A DNA stretch of 64,000 bases from Branchiostoma lanceolatum (GCF_035083965.1 NC_089722.1:23520142-23584141), one strand, 5' to 3'. Shown: positions 50,601 through 60,836, numbered from the stretch's first letter. Notes: a model not told the origin generated them from the sequence alone. Translations and numbers: made by a program.

Positions 50601-52739
50601 AAATGTTGTAACGGATCTGTTGTGAGCATGATAATGAATCATACTACTGCTTCATTTGTTGTACTATCAACTACAGCAACTGCATAAAACAGTCGCATAA
50701 AACAGTCACATGTTGCAATTGGTACATGAGGGGTACTCTGTGTAACACAAACTCCAACTTAGTCCAAGGCTGTAACGACCCCTGATTTAATCAGGCAACA
50801 TGAGAGTATATAAATTATTAAGTAGATTAAGGGGAATGATCATGCTTCAGCATGCTTGGTGTAGTTGTGAGGAGGGATGCCTCAGTGGACCTGAAGGTCA
50901 AAAGTTCGAATCCCAGCCATTGTTGCTCACTCAACAAGCTTGCAGGCCACTGGGAAGGGTTACAGTCCTTTGGAAGGGATGCTAAACATGAGGTTCCATG
51001 TTTTAAAGGCAACCTAAGCAATATTAGGGCGCTGAAAGTCGTATATTCAAAATCAATTTTTTTTCTGATTTCTATCCATAGTAAGTTTAGATAACACTAT
51101 ACCATCACATATCGACCATCATGGAGCAAAAAGTGATGTCGTTGTATGGTGGGAACTCATTGAAATCTGAGCACTTGGAGGCCAGCCATCATTTCAAATC
51201 TTCCGAACATGCACGATTCTGACCGATAAGTCCCGAACGCATCCGAAGAAATAATCACATGGTCATGGCTCAATGTCCTTGGACATTGTGACGTCACGCT
51301 GCCGGAACTTACCGAAAATTGTCGACAGAAAACGGTTACGGCTAGATTCTGGGCTGATTTTTGGGGGGACCCAATAAATAAGATACTCCTTTTGTGGCTT
51401 GCTTCTGTGCTATTTTTAAATGCCCAAAGTCTGAAATAATGATGCAGATGTGCTAATATGGGGAAGCAAATGTCAATTTCAACCTCACAAAACAGAATTG
51501 TTTTCCCCAGAATATTTTAAGTTTACCCCCTGAAATTGCTTAGGGCACCTTTAAGACAGACACACTTCGAGCACATCAAAGATCCCACCATACTTCCCAA
51601 TAAGAGGAGTGCTCAACAGTGACTTATTGAGAACCTGGTGTCACCTCACAGAGAATGAACTGAACTGAAGAGTGTTTCTGTTAGAGTTAGAGGAAGTAGT
51701 TAATTGTGAAAAACCTTAATCTTTGTCCATCTCATCAACAGTTGTTGACCAGAGTGACGAAACTGTCCAAGGATCTTAAAGAAGAAAAAGAGGTAAGTTG
51801 GTCCAAATGTCACCAGTGAAAGGCTCAAATATTCACACTCTATAGACCTTTACTTCGATGAAACGTAAAGCAAAGGTCCACTGACTGTTAGAGAGCCATA
51901 CCTTAAAAGAAAGCTTCACACAAAAATTTAAATGCCTACTCTACTATACCATGCTACCCCCAAATTCAAGTTCTTACTTGTTATCATCCGGTCCTTAACA
52001 CCAGTATCAACTGTTTTCGCGGCCCAGGTATGACACAAACACATGTTATTTCAATCCTTCCAGATGCAGAAATGTTAATGTTAATAAGCAAGAATAGCAA
52101 CAAAGAGCAATTAAGAAACATATTGATACATGTCTTTCTATTTTCTGTTCCAGTTGAACAAGTGTTTATCACAGAATCAGCAGCAGTGGCAGACCAGGTA
52201 TGACCACCTGGAGGCCAAGATGACTGCAGAGATGGAAGCCAAGTCCAAGGTCAGGGAAGATCCTCTCAGTTTTCTGTTCTTTCAAGATGCGTACAGTTAC
52301 ATAAGCCATTTTTTGGACATTCAAATATTGCTCATTACCAAATCTTTACGTGTACTAGCCAACATTTAAAAGTACATACATGTATATGTTAAATGTGAAT
52401 ATGAAATAAAAGTTCAAATTATCAATTTTGTTGTTTTTCTTCAATGGAAAATGAAGGTTTTTGTGATTTTTTGTGTGAGCATTTAGTTAGTTGGTTAAGT
52501 GCATGCATTTGAGATATCTATGTCTAATAATGGATGATTTGCTTTTGCAGGAAGTTAATGAGTTGAGAGAACAGGTACGAGACCTGATGTTCTTCTTGGA
52601 GGCCAAACAGACGCTAAGCGAGGTGCCTGAAGACCAGCGCCAGGAGATCGCAGACGGGCAGATCGTGATGGGAGCTGCAGCGGCACCCCCTGGCACGGGG
52701 AGGGGGCATCGCGCCCGGCGGGGAAAGAAACCAAGATAG
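35683..52739 (+). CDS. BRAP: BRCA1-associated protein (BRAP/IMP), RING-type E3 ubiquitin ligase, 14 coding exons, 636 aa
   Basis: Exons: 35683-36076, 36499-36691, 43869-44058, 47368-47481, 47996-48061, 48331-48413, 48730-48805, 49151-49289, 49675-49790, 49997-50086, 50482-50595, 51742-51792, 52154-52249, 52551-52739; all phases fit. BRAP is a cytoplasmic Ras-responsive ligase that holds back KSR-dependent MAPK signalling and retains NLS cargo. Domains: acidic N-terminus; BRAP2 RRM-like domain about 175-292 ([24 protein letters not shown]); RING with C312, C315, C331, H333, H336, C339, C348, C351; UBP zinc finger about 352-420 ([13 protein letters not shown]392, H396, H402); coiled coil about 458-610; basic C-terminus like human. 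The first exon is acidic and less conserved, and an AG before it suggests an upstream untranslated exon. Intron 1 has a GC donor (AAAAAG|GCAAGT). Introns 2 (7.2 kb) and 3 (3.3 kb) carry the large inverted repeat and an antisense gene. Length is near the human 592 aa. Confidence 0.93.
37126..37300. repeat. TTCCTGCAGGAA palindromic repeat cluster, left arm
   Basis: About a dozen imperfect copies of the self-complementary unit TTCCTGCAGGAA, inside the left arm of the large inverted structure. Confidence 0.9.
39234..39335. mobile_element. Hairpin element, CCAAGCAGAGGTT stem
   Basis: GTCCAAGCAGAGGTTAGGGG on the left pairs imperfectly with CCCCGACAAAACCTCTACTT on the right. The stem is shared with the foldback at 58344-58459. 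Confidence 0.5.
39891..40108. mobile_element. Foldback element, TAGCC family (218 bp)
   Basis: Two ~98-bp arms, nearly perfect reverse complements (TAGCCTCTACCAGTCTCTG start), leave about 20 bp of loop. Flanking 9-mers AGGAGAGAT and AGGAGACAT agree at 8 of 9 positions, as expected for a target duplication. Confidence 0.85.
40976..41073. mobile_element. Partial TACTGTAAATGCA-type MITE
   Basis: Begins TACTGTGAATGCATTTAAG and matches the left half of the element at 58723-58925. It is cut off where the TAGCC-family element (41083) inserted. Confidence 0.65.
41083..42033. mobile_element. TAGCC-family element with ~165-bp inverted repeats (951 bp)
   Basis: Starts TAGCCTCCGTTGCAGTCC and ends with its complement. 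The arms include a homopolymer T/G stretch and CTTGGGATCCCGTATCCGCC. A perfect 9-bp direct repeat GGGTAAGAG flanks it (41074-41082 and 42034-42042). The 600-bp interior has no transposase. Long inverted repeats with 9-bp duplications fit a non-autonomous Mutator-like element. Confidence 0.88.
42356..42418. mobile_element. 63-bp foldback element, TAGCC family
   Basis: TAGCCAGAGTGTCATCCTG at the left and CAGGATGACACTCAGGCTA at the right, with a short loop. Perfect 9-bp flanks GCTCAGCAG lie at 42347-42355 and 42419-42427. It lies inside the right arm of the large inverted structure, so it inserted into one arm only. Confidence 0.85.
43180..43356. repeat. TTCCTGCAGGAA palindromic repeat cluster, right arm
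   Basis: Reverse-complement counterpart of 37126-37300, with similar copy number and order. Confidence 0.9.
44106..44512 (-). mobile_element. 5'-truncated non-LTR retrotransposon fragment
   Basis: Minus-strand frame 44509-44294 ends in residues typical of the C-terminus after a LINE reverse transcriptase ([15 protein letters not shown], then [18 protein letters not shown]), as in CR1/Crack-like elements. The 3' end shows a short AAAT repeat tail at about 44110-44128. It lies in BRAP intron 3, next to an AT-rich dispersed repeat (44640-44850). Confidence 0.7.
44846..46464 (-). CDS. ST8Sia-type sialyltransferase (GT29), 3 exons, 352 aa, nested antisense in BRAP intron 3
   Basis: Exons 46464-46238, 45961-45416, 45131-44846; both junctions are phase 2 with standard splice sites. 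Family role: a Golgi type II membrane enzyme adding sialic acid from CMP-Neu5Ac to glycans. Seen: a short cytoplasmic start, signal-anchor about residues 5-27 and a stem; sialylmotif L about 131-178 ([20 protein letters not shown]); sialylmotif S about 272-294 ([15 protein letters not shown]...YGF); motif III YHYYD at 306-310; motif VS H318...E323. Cys147 and Cys285 should form the conserved disulfide. YHYYD points to the alpha-2,8 (ST8Sia) branch; exact linkage cannot be told. It looks intact. Confidence 0.9.
46797..47055. mobile_element. MITE with ~35-bp inverted repeats
   Basis: CTATCTCACTGGACCCACAA at 46804 pairs with its complement ending about 47045 (GCGGGTCCAGTGACATAG). It is a ~255-bp non-coding element in BRAP intron 3. 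Confidence 0.7.
49392..49484. mobile_element. 93-bp foldback element, TAGCC family
   Basis: TAGCCTGGTATTCAAACCTA pairs with TAGGTTTGGATACCAGGCTA. Flanks ACTTTGTAC and ACTTTGTAT agree at 8 of 9 positions. In BRAP intron 8. Confidence 0.85.
50855..51660 (+). mobile_element. tRNA-like SINE interrupted by a MITE
   Basis: The left piece (about 50855-51002) has a B-box-like AAGTTCGAATCCC and GGAAGGGATGCTAAA. The right piece (51555-51660) continues with CTTCGAGCACATCAAAGATC, the usual next part of such SINEs. The split is explained by the insertion at 51007-51550. Confidence 0.6.
51007..51550. mobile_element. 544-bp MITE with TTAA target duplication
   Basis: Inverted ends AGGCAACCTAAGCAAT and ATTGCTTAGGGCACCT are flanked by TTAA on both sides (51003-51006, 51551-51554), the signature of piggyBac-type insertion. 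No coding sequence. In BRAP intron 11. Confidence 0.75.
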
Positions 52740-52892
52740 TACATGCCTCTTCAGAAACAAAATAACTTACTGCTTACCGGTCCATGGACTGGGTGGCATT
52801 GTAGGGGGGCTCTGCTGCTTTGCACACTACTGTCATGTTCTACAGCCTGGGCCTTAGCAAATGCCATGGAGTATGGACTGCTGTATTCTACA

Positions 52893-52898
52893 AATAAA
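52893..52898 (+). terminator. BRAP poly(A) signal
   Basis: AATAAA 154 nt after the BRAP stop codon. It is the first such signal downstream. Confidence 0.65.
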
Positions 52899-52919
52899 GC
52901 ATTTTAAGCTTTGTTATTT

Positions 52920-54130
52920 AGATTTTCTTGGAGTTTGCAGGACCATGAATGATTGGGCACCAATCAGATCAGGTATTGCACTCTTCTGATGGACTTAAAA
53001 TGCCAGGCTACATGCAAATGACAGTGAATTATACCTACAAGATCTAACCTGCCTACGAAACAAATGCCTTTAGAAATGATTATGTACCTTGTATGCCCGT
53101 ATTGTCTCAGCCTTGTCAAGACTGTTGCTAGATATACTATTTATTATAAACTTTACAAAGGTAACAAACCGTTCAAATGAAGACTAATGCTGAGGGAAAT
53201 GGGTTGGAAATTTTAAAGGTGCAATATTTTGTTGAGTAATAAGACTCTAAAGAGAAACAGTCGGTTTTGTATGATAGCTGGTAGCTTTAGGGTCCTGCTG
53301 CACTTTTTTTACTCAATTGTCACTGTTTAACAAGACCCGAAGTTTACTTGTTACATGAATTAGACGGAAAGAACATCTCTTCTCCATAGGTTAGGAACAA
53401 ATTGTCACAAATCTTCCATACTTTATTTGAGTTTAAGTCACTGGTATATAATACAACAAATCTGCTTTAAAGATCTCTGGCTCTTGAGTGTGTTTTTTTT
53501 CAAGTGTGCTGCTTACATGCACACCTCAGCTGCAATTCAGATATTTCCAGGTCTGTATGGCTAGCACGAATCCAAAATGCAGTATCTGATGCATATTTGG
53601 TCATGGTTGCCATAAAAAAAAAACGGGCGTTGCATATGATTTTTCTTTGAACACAACGTTGAATCTCTTGCTGCAGAACACATCCTGTTTTCCACTTTTT
53701 TAAGCCTTCTACCATGCAAAACTAGCGCAACTCACGCTTTGTCGGAATGGTCCAAAAGAGACACGCTACGGCTAAATGAAGCACTGCAATCTGAGATACA
53801 ATATTTCAACGAGCTGTAAGGCGTGTCTTTTGAATCATACAAACTCATAATTTTTACATGCCGTTTACTGGTAAATAGCAAGTAGCACAGAAGCATGATT
53901 CTGACCCAAAATGTACGACAATCAGGAAACATTTCGTTTTGCAGAAGTGTGTAGACAACGCTTACGCTTCTCTCGATACAAGCGGTCATTTTCTCTTAGA
54001 ATGATGGAGAATGGGTAGCGCTATACAATAGAAACTGATGATTGGACAATTTATACCAGTGATCGATTTGTGTTCTATTTAAACTCAACTGTTATTTCGT
54101 ATGCAAATTTGGCGGTACCACGTTTTCTTT
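52920..54130. other. Intergenic sequence between BRAP and the CENP-B-like gene
   Basis: No gene or repeat recognised. Open frames are short and without motifs. The promoter of the gene starting at 54267 should lie at the right end. Confidence 0.4.
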
Positions 54131-54266
54131 GTGACGAGTGCCGACGAAACAATGCAACTTACAGACCGATGTTGCAGACAACTTATTACAATACAGTATA
54201 AAGACGGACGGTTTGATGCGAGTTCCAGTCTTGACCGGATATCGGAACACGACGACTGACAACACT

Positions 54267-55193
54267 ATGGCAACAACGTCGCACGTGAAGAAGAAGACTT
54301 TGACGCTGAGCCAGAAAGTGGAGGTCATCAGAAAGTACGAGAACTTCGGTAGAGGGTCGAGGCGTCTGGCGCAGGATTTTGGCGTGGGAAAGACTCAGAT
54401 TCAAAATATCATCAAGAGAAAGAGAGAGTACCTCGACGACTTCGAGAACAACGCACCCCTGACCAAGAAGAGAAACGTCCGCATCACGGGAAACGAAGAA
54501 ATCAACGAGCTGTGCTGGGACTTCTACCGCGACACCACCTCCCGGGGTGAGTCCTGTACCGGGCCGATGCTCCGAGAAGCAGCCTTGAACTTCGCCAAGG
54601 ACCTGGGCGTAACGACATTCAGGGGGTCGACCGGGTGGCTTGACAGTTTCAAGCGGCGTCACAACATTGTTGCAACCGGTAAGTCGAAAAACAGTCCCGT
54701 GGTGGATTCCGACATTTCTCAGGTGGCCAGCCAGAACTCAGTGCCTCAAAGCATCCGTGCAAGCGTGGACAATTCGGCAACCAGGGGTCCTGAACAGGTA
54801 ACCACAAATGTGCACACATCTGCAGATGTTTCTCACGAAAAGTTGGCAACCATCGAGAAAACCCCGACTGCATGCAACACAGAGAAGGCAGCCCAGAACC
54901 CACAAGCTACAAGACCAGAAGATGTGGCAGCGGTGAAAGAGGAGAGTGAGGACAGTGAAAGTGACTCAGAGGATGAGTACGTCGAGGAGGACAGTATCAT
55001 TAAGGACTTGGACACGGCGATAGAGTATGTCAGACAGGTGAGGCTGTTCTGCTTGGATGAAGGACTAGGAGATCAGTTGTTTAAGATTTGGCCAGTAGAG
55101 GACGATTTGCGCGATATCAGGATGAAAAGACGTCGACGAACTCCGGCTGAGACGAAACAGACCAAGATGGATGACTTCTTCACGAAAGCGTAA
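54267..55193 (+). CDS. Intronless pogo/CENP-B-type DNA-binding protein lacking a transposase core, with C-terminal PIP box, 308 aa
   Basis: The start at 54267 has a good context (A at -3, G at +4); an in-frame ATG at 54216 has a poor one, although the frame is open from 54138. Residues about 8-62 match the N-terminal psq-type helix-turn-helix of CENP-B/Tigger proteins (LSQKVEVIRKYE, QIQNIIKRKREYL). Residues about 78-136 match the second CENP-B helix-turn-helix (GPMLREAALNFAKDLG, GWLDSFKRRHNI). The DDE endonuclease domain expected next is absent. Instead there is a Ser/Thr-rich linker, an acidic run (EESEDSESDSEDEYVEED), a helical segment and a basic tail ending QTKMDDFFTKA. QxxMxxFF is a PCNA-interacting (PIP) box; pogo transposase is known to bind PCNA. 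Likely a domesticated, nuclear, DNA-binding derivative. ATTAAA at 55415-55420 may be its poly(A) signal. Confidence 0.82.
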   Translation: MATTSHVKKKTLTLSQKVEVIRKYENFGRGSRRLAQDFGVGKTQIQNIIKRKREYLDDFENNAPLTKKRNVRITGNEEINELCWDFYRDTTSRGESCTGPMLREAALNFAKDLGVTTFRGSTGWLDSFKRRHNIVATGKSKNSPVVDSDISQVASQNSVPQSIRASVDNSATRGPEQVTTNVHTSADVSHEKLATIEKTPTACNTEKAAQNPQATRPEDVAAVKEESEDSESDSEDEYVEEDSIIKDLDTAIEYVRQVRLFCLDEGLGDQLFKIWPVEDDLRDIRMKRRRRTPAETKQTKMDDFFTKA

Positions 55194-55916
55194 CTGAAGA
55201 CATTGCATGGACTTGTTGTGGAAATCAGCATTGCATGGACTTGTTGTAGAAACTTCATGTAGAAACCACATAACGTTAGTAAACATATCCAAGCAAGGTT
55301 ACTTGCCTCTGGTCAAGTTATCTACACTTCGTTCTTAACCTGCAGGTCGACAAACTATTGTAATATTGCGGTGGTTTGACGGCTTTCAATTGTTTATTCA
55401 ATGTGAATTCTTTTATTAAAGTCTAGATCTCGTTGCATATTCGCTGTCCTCTTTGTCTTGACACGACCCTTCATATATAGGATCAAGTTGAACAGTTGTC
55501 TTGAACATGAAATGTAAGTCTTAGTTTAGATTGAGGCGGGCATTAAGGATCTATGACGTAATGACATCGAGTGGAACTGGAACAGAGACTTACAGATCGA
55601 ATGACGTCACGAAATAGATCGCCATTTTGTGTAGAAAGAGACCACTAAAGTAGCTTGCACCAAGATAGCATATCTTCTTCCAAAGAGTTAGTACAATGAC
55701 ACAGAATTTATTTTTTCGAGTTTCTAACTTTATTGTTCATATCAATAAACACAAAATTATAAGTTAGCAATGTCTTATGGATGCTTGTTTAGGACAAGAA
55801 TGAATAACCCATACTAATTTCAAAATATCTCTTGACCAATCAAAGGGGTAAAGGGGATCTTATTGGTTCCCCATCAATACAAAGGCATCAAGAGATGGCC
55901 TCTGGTTAGTAAAAAC

Positions 55917-56092
55917 TAGCCTCCATAGCAGCCTCTTTGGGACTTTTGGGGGCTTATAATACACTTTTTGCTGATGGTTTTCTTTTTGACTGGGCCTAAT
56001 GGTTACGGGCTGGCTGCACAAACGACTCAGTGGAAAAGAAGTCAACAGCCAACACCCCACAAAAAGTCCCGGAGAGCCTGCTATGAAGGCTA
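55917..56092. mobile_element. Foldback element, TAGCC family (176 bp)
   Basis: TAGCCTCCATAGCAGCCTCT pairs with AGAGCCTGCTATGAAGGCTA; the stems continue through GGGACTTTTNGGGG. Flanks AGTAAAAAC and GGTAAACAC agree at 7 of 9. It lies between the CENP-B-like gene and RNF185. Confidence 0.75.
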
Positions 56093-56099
56093 GGTAAAC

Positions 56100-56950
56100 A
56101 CAGTTTGCGTAACATTTACTAGGACAAAATGGAATCCAGCAAAACAGCAGCAGTTTCTGAGATGTCACCAGTGAATTGATGGACTGAATTTTGAGACAGG
56201 TTTATAATGATAACAGAATGACTGTAACTAGCTACAGAATCAACTGTGTGTCAACTATCTATTCAGCAAGACAAGATGTTTGGAACCAAGTACATTTCTT
56301 TTGAAGATAATATGCTCAACAGTTGGAGATCCTAGAATTTTCCGAGGCGAATGTGGAAGACAAATGCTTCACTCTTCCGACATACATGTACATATTCCAA
56401 TGTACATATATCTCCGTCATTGACTTGTCCATTACGCCTCTGAACCCAAAGTAATCACTTGACAACCAAAATCACATGTAATGAATATCTTTACTTACCA
56501 TAACAAGATGTAGTTATTATTTGCAGTGTTTGTCTTTGAACTTTTAACTATATATAGATTACAATAGCAATACTCGAACATTATGCAGAGATGAATTCAT
56601 AGACCTGGGAAACATTTCTTACTTAAGCTAATACCGGGTAAGTGGAAAGTAGCTGTGTATGTCCTGCAATCCAATATATGTGATTTATATGGAATGCTGT
56701 GGCACCATCATATACGGTCCTTTTGGTGAGAGCAAGCCTTCAATATGATAAAATGCCCAAACATTGTAAACATATTTGTAAGTAATAAAAGTATGATAGC
56801 AACTAGTAATCAACGTGATGTTTTGTGGAAGCCAAAATTATTGGGATAACAATAAGATACTAAGGCAGATATATCGATGAAAATAGTTCTTTTTTAAACT
56901 GTTGCCCATAGTGTTTTTCCCGTTTCCTAGCTTTTCCCTTGCAGCACCTA
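56100..56950. other. Sequence downstream of RNF185, no gene seen
   Basis: Probably the RNF185 3' untranslated region on the minus strand plus spacer. No secure poly(A) signal close to the stop; AATAAA-type signals on the minus strand occur only near 55730. Confidence 0.35.
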
Positions 56951-56955
56951 TCCCA

Positions 56956-59887
56956 TCATGCCATGAGGAGCCAGAACATGAAAATAAGAGCGATCCAGAG
57001 GAACAAGGTGGACAGGACTCTCTCCTCCTCTGCTTGTGGTGTGCCTGGGGGAGCTGCAAGGAAAACAAACATCAATATTTGTACCATACACGTTTGTACC
57101 ATGTCTGACTGAACTCTACTAATAGATACTGTGATACCGAGTTCTAGAGTTTGAATCCTGGCTGTTGCTTCACTTGTATAACTTGCATTGCATTAGCCTG
57201 GATTCCAGACAGTTTCCAAGGCCTACACAGGCAAACACCTTGGCTCACAAAGACCTTGGCTCGAGGGACAACTTGCTCCCAAGGAAATTATACAACAGAC
57301 CCCACACGATAGATACTATACTAGTAGAGTTCAGCAGTCTGGCATCCAGGTTTGTAATCCATGGTGCACCATACATTGTACTTGTTGGAAAGTGCAAGGT
57401 GAATTTTCCAGGTACAATGAACCTGAGTATGCTCTTCTTCTTATATTCAGTGGAAGGTACAGTACATCTTCAGATCTAGAAACAGTTTACTTCCATGAAA
57501 TGTATGTTTAGCTACTGTGATGCCTTTCTTACCTGGCCCTGGCCTTCCATCGTTGAAGTTAAACGCTGAGGCAAAGAAACCAAAAGGAAAGGCTCCAATT
57601 CCGAAGGACATCTGGAACCCCCCATCTCCAAATGTCCAGCCCTGTGGATGGGAAAAAAACATGATGGTCAGCATCAATTTCATGACAGGTGCAATATGGA
57701 ATGATTGATTCTTACCATTTGCATTTTCACCATTTGTAAACACAAACCATCACTGCTGCTCATAGAGTTAGAACTTAGCTAAGGAACTACTGAAACTTAC
57801 TTTAATGTTCTGGACGTCTAGTATTGATGTGTTCAACCAAAGTAATATTTTATTTGACTCTGTTACTTCACCTTTCCACAGAGAAAATTGAATACGTACC
57901 CCATGGTTATTTTCTGGTTCTGGTCTCTGCCCCTGTGGTCTGGGCGGTGTTTTTGTTCTGAAAGGAAGACAGAAAATTCAAATTTTACTTAAAAATTCAT
58001 CAGCAAATCACCACTGAGTCATCCTCTAATGACAGAAGTGGAAATTGTTTTTCACTACTAGGACTCAAAGCTGACATAATTTTTGCTTGCAAATGGCAGT
58101 AGCATGATCATTTCCAAAAAGGAGATGTCAAAACCAAAAGCACTAAAGCTGAACCTGAATCATCCCCTGCTGCAAAACTGAAAATCAAGAAATTGAATTG
58201 GTGGGACCTTAGCCATTAACAGAAAAAGAAAAGTGAGCTATCAAGAACAGACATGCCATGTGCAATTTGTAGCTTCAGAAAGCATGAAACATCTGCTGGT
58301 GAATATTAAGAATCTTTTGCAGCCATGGCTGGCCTGTTGCTTATAGTCTCTCCAAGCAGAGGTTTCAATCGGGGCTAGTAGTGGCCGGGATTTTTAACGC
58401 TGCCCTCCCTTCAGCCTGGCCACTACTAGCCCCTGATTAAAACCTCTACTTGGAGAATATGTTGCTTTTAGTATACCCATCACATAGTCGACAGGCTTCT
58501 GCTGTATGAGTTAACCACCAGAAGATAGCCCGATTCTAAAATCGACAGAGATGCACACATTTTTTGCCTGAAAATCTATCCTATAATATTCAATGGCCCT
58601 CAGTGACCTGCAAGCATTGGCCAATCTCTGCATGATGATTGAGTGAACACCAGGCGTTTTCCTGCCAAAAATGTCATTCAGAGCTTGCAGCTTGGTTGGC
58701 CAATCAATTTTCGTGCTGGGTACTGTAAATGCATTTAAGTGCTTGGTTTTAATTTCACAATAGGGAGAAAATGAAGTGTTCGCGCTTCGCAGTGGTTTCA
58801 AGTTCATGTTTGAGACAATAGCAGAGACAAGGGGGTAAGAGGTCAAAAAAATTATGCAGTGGTTTTAAGTTTGTGGCGAAGAGCTTACCGTAAAACCACC
58901 GATAACATTTCTGCATTTACAGTATTACCTGGGATCCATCTGTGACCCTCCCCTCCCGTACAGTGGGATGACCTTGTCCCTGCTGATGCCAGCCTTACAC
59001 ACAGGACACAGCTGTCTGTTAGGTCTGGTCTCCAACCACTGCAAATGGAAACAAGACAATCAGAGATGGCAGACTTCACCCCTTCATGCATTGCTACATT
59101 GTGGACTTGGGAACTTACGAAACATTAAAACATGCTCAATGTATGATATATCCAGAAATGCACTACGTAATGAAAAGGTAAAATCTACGTAATGAAATGG
59201 TAAAAAAACAATGAATTAAAGTTACATCGAGAAATTCTTACCTGATGAAGACAGGGCCAACTACATGGTAAAAAAAGACAATAAGGTCAGTATAAAAAGT
59301 ATCATCATCATTAGGCAGCTATTAACATTGTTAACTATAACTTTGACTTATATACATCATAACATGATATACTATAGCACCGTTGGCAGGGTTGTACAAA
59401 ACATAGGTAAGACGTGTATAACAACAGGATTCAGTGGACTATTTTATTTTCGTTCGTGATATTCAGTTTGACTCGAGGTTGGGAAGTAGATAAGTCATTT
59501 TGCATTTTCCTTGAAAGTTTCCTAGATCTTAAAACCTCTCCGAGGTGATTTTTTCAAAACACCACACTTTTTCTATATATCACAAATCATATCTTGGCTC
59601 AAATTCAGTTTACAAATTTATTATTATGCTAACGTTAGTCTCCTACCACTAACTAGTACTATCACTCAGAATAATCAAAGACATATCGAAGTCTGCGCAT
59701 ACTGAGAAAGTAAGAGTAACACTTCGGCACTCTGTGACCCTCACCAGAACAGGTGTCCGCACAAGCTGACCACTGCGTCCCTGGCCGTGTCCAGGCAGAT
59801 ATTGCACTCGTACGTCCCCTGGTCCACGTCCGCCCCTCCCTCTCCCTCGGCCCCTGCGCCATCACCCGTCACATCAGCCGACGACAT
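56956..59887 (-). CDS. RNF185: RNF185-type RING E3 ubiquitin ligase (ER membrane), 6 exons, 178 aa
   Basis: Exons 59887-59745, 59260-59242, 59038-58929, 57957-57900, 57641-57533, 57053-56956; phases agree and the sum is 178 codons plus stop (human 192). RNF185/RNF5 are tail-anchored ligases of ER-associated degradation, also tied to autophagy and innate signalling. RING C3HC4: C28, C31, C43, H45, C48, C51, C65, C68. Then come the conserved [12 protein letters not shown] stretch, the [18 protein letters not shown] block (first hydrophobic segment), and a C-terminal membrane segment at about 159-177. The 19-nt second exon encodes the WPCLHQ part with zinc ligand C51. The stop follows LLMA. RNF5 is a close paralog, but the length and the [14 protein letters not shown] block favour RNF185, or the common ancestor of both. 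Confidence 0.92.
58344..58459. mobile_element. Foldback element related to the TAGCC family (116 bp)
   Basis: Arms TCTCCAAGCAGAGGTTTCAA and TTAAAACCTCTACTTGGAGA plus a GGGGCTAGTAGTGGCC stem. Taking the ends as TAGTCT and AGAATA gives flanks TGTTGCTTA and TGTTGCTTT (8 of 9). In an RNF185 intron. Confidence 0.65.
58723..58925. mobile_element. TACTGTAAATGCA MITE ending 3 nt from an RNF185 splice donor
   Basis: Inverted ends TACTGTAAATGCA and TGCATTTACAGTA with TA at the borders. Partial relatives lie at 40976-41073 and 61005-61135. Its right end directly abuts the donor (GTAAT on the minus strand, 58928-58924) of RNF185 exon 3. Confidence 0.8.
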
Positions 59888-59959
59888 TATTATGGCTCGA
59901 AATCACCTACTGTGTGCTTTTTACTGGCTCTTAAGTCCTCTCCAAACCGTCTTAATTCC

Positions 59960-60720
59960 GTTGGTGAAGCTAGATGGCTATCTAAGTGAGCAGAAACGAC
60001 AAACCATCACAAAATTTAAGCTTTCACAGCAGACGAACGAACGGACACAACCTGTACTTCCGCGCCTGCGCACTGCGGTGGTCCAGTCATCATCTCGCGG
60101 CAGGTCTCGTGAGACAAGCACCTGTAGTTCACACTAAAACCGCACGAGTCGCATGGACCTCACGCAGCCAAATACGCTGCGCCACTTGACAATGATTTAT
60201 TACCTGTGTGGGTTGAGTTCAACTGTGACTTCTTGGCATTCATTGTCAGTGGAAAATGCCACGGCAAAGCCTACAAAAAGATATAGTGGAACGGTAAATC
60301 AGCAGCTATGTACATGTGCAGGCACACGTGCCTTCTTTTTACCTGAAAAACGAATTCAACTCAGGATAGCACTGAACCTGACCCAGATATTGGCCCACCT
60401 AACGCCCTACACCCTGTCGTCTGAAACGTGCTGAAACGTGCCCAACTTGCACGAAATCACATGCACCGAGTTCACTGAGCTCTAGAAGTGTCTAATATTG
60501 TTTTAAAACGACAGCCGTCCTACTTTCAGTACCACAGAACAGATACACATCTCTACGCATTGACGCTTTGGATCAAATAACAACAAAGGCCTCACCTTGA
60601 CCCGAACCCTGGCCTGAACAGTTCACGGCCCACGATTTACAGCTAGCAATATACCAAATTGCACCAATAAAGAAGTTCAGTTTTTAATTGTATGGTGTCG
60701 ACTTGACAACAGGATGAATC
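59960..60720. other. Region upstream of RNF185, no gene recognised
   Basis: The first 200 bp are relatively GC-rich and should contain the RNF185 promoter. The open frames have no recognisable motif. Confidence 0.35.
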
Positions 60721-60745
60721 ATTGTTGGGTGAGGTGAAAGAATGA

Positions 60746-60836
60746 TAGCCTGAGTACCAGCCTCCGTATAGTGACCGCTGGCTCAAAATTTTTTTTTTGG
60801 AGCCAGCGGTCACTACGGAGGCTGGTACTCAGGCTA
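60746..60836. mobile_element. 91-bp foldback element, TAGCC family
   Basis: TAGCCTGAGTACCAGCCTCC pairs with GGAGGCTGGTACTCAGGCTA around a T9 loop. Perfect 9-bp flanks AAAGAATGA at 60737-60745 and 60837-60845. Confidence 0.9.

Noticed and set aside
54186-54662. 158-codon minus-strand open frame
   Set aside because: It is antisense to the CENP-B-like gene and reflects the codon bias of the real frame; no domain recognised.
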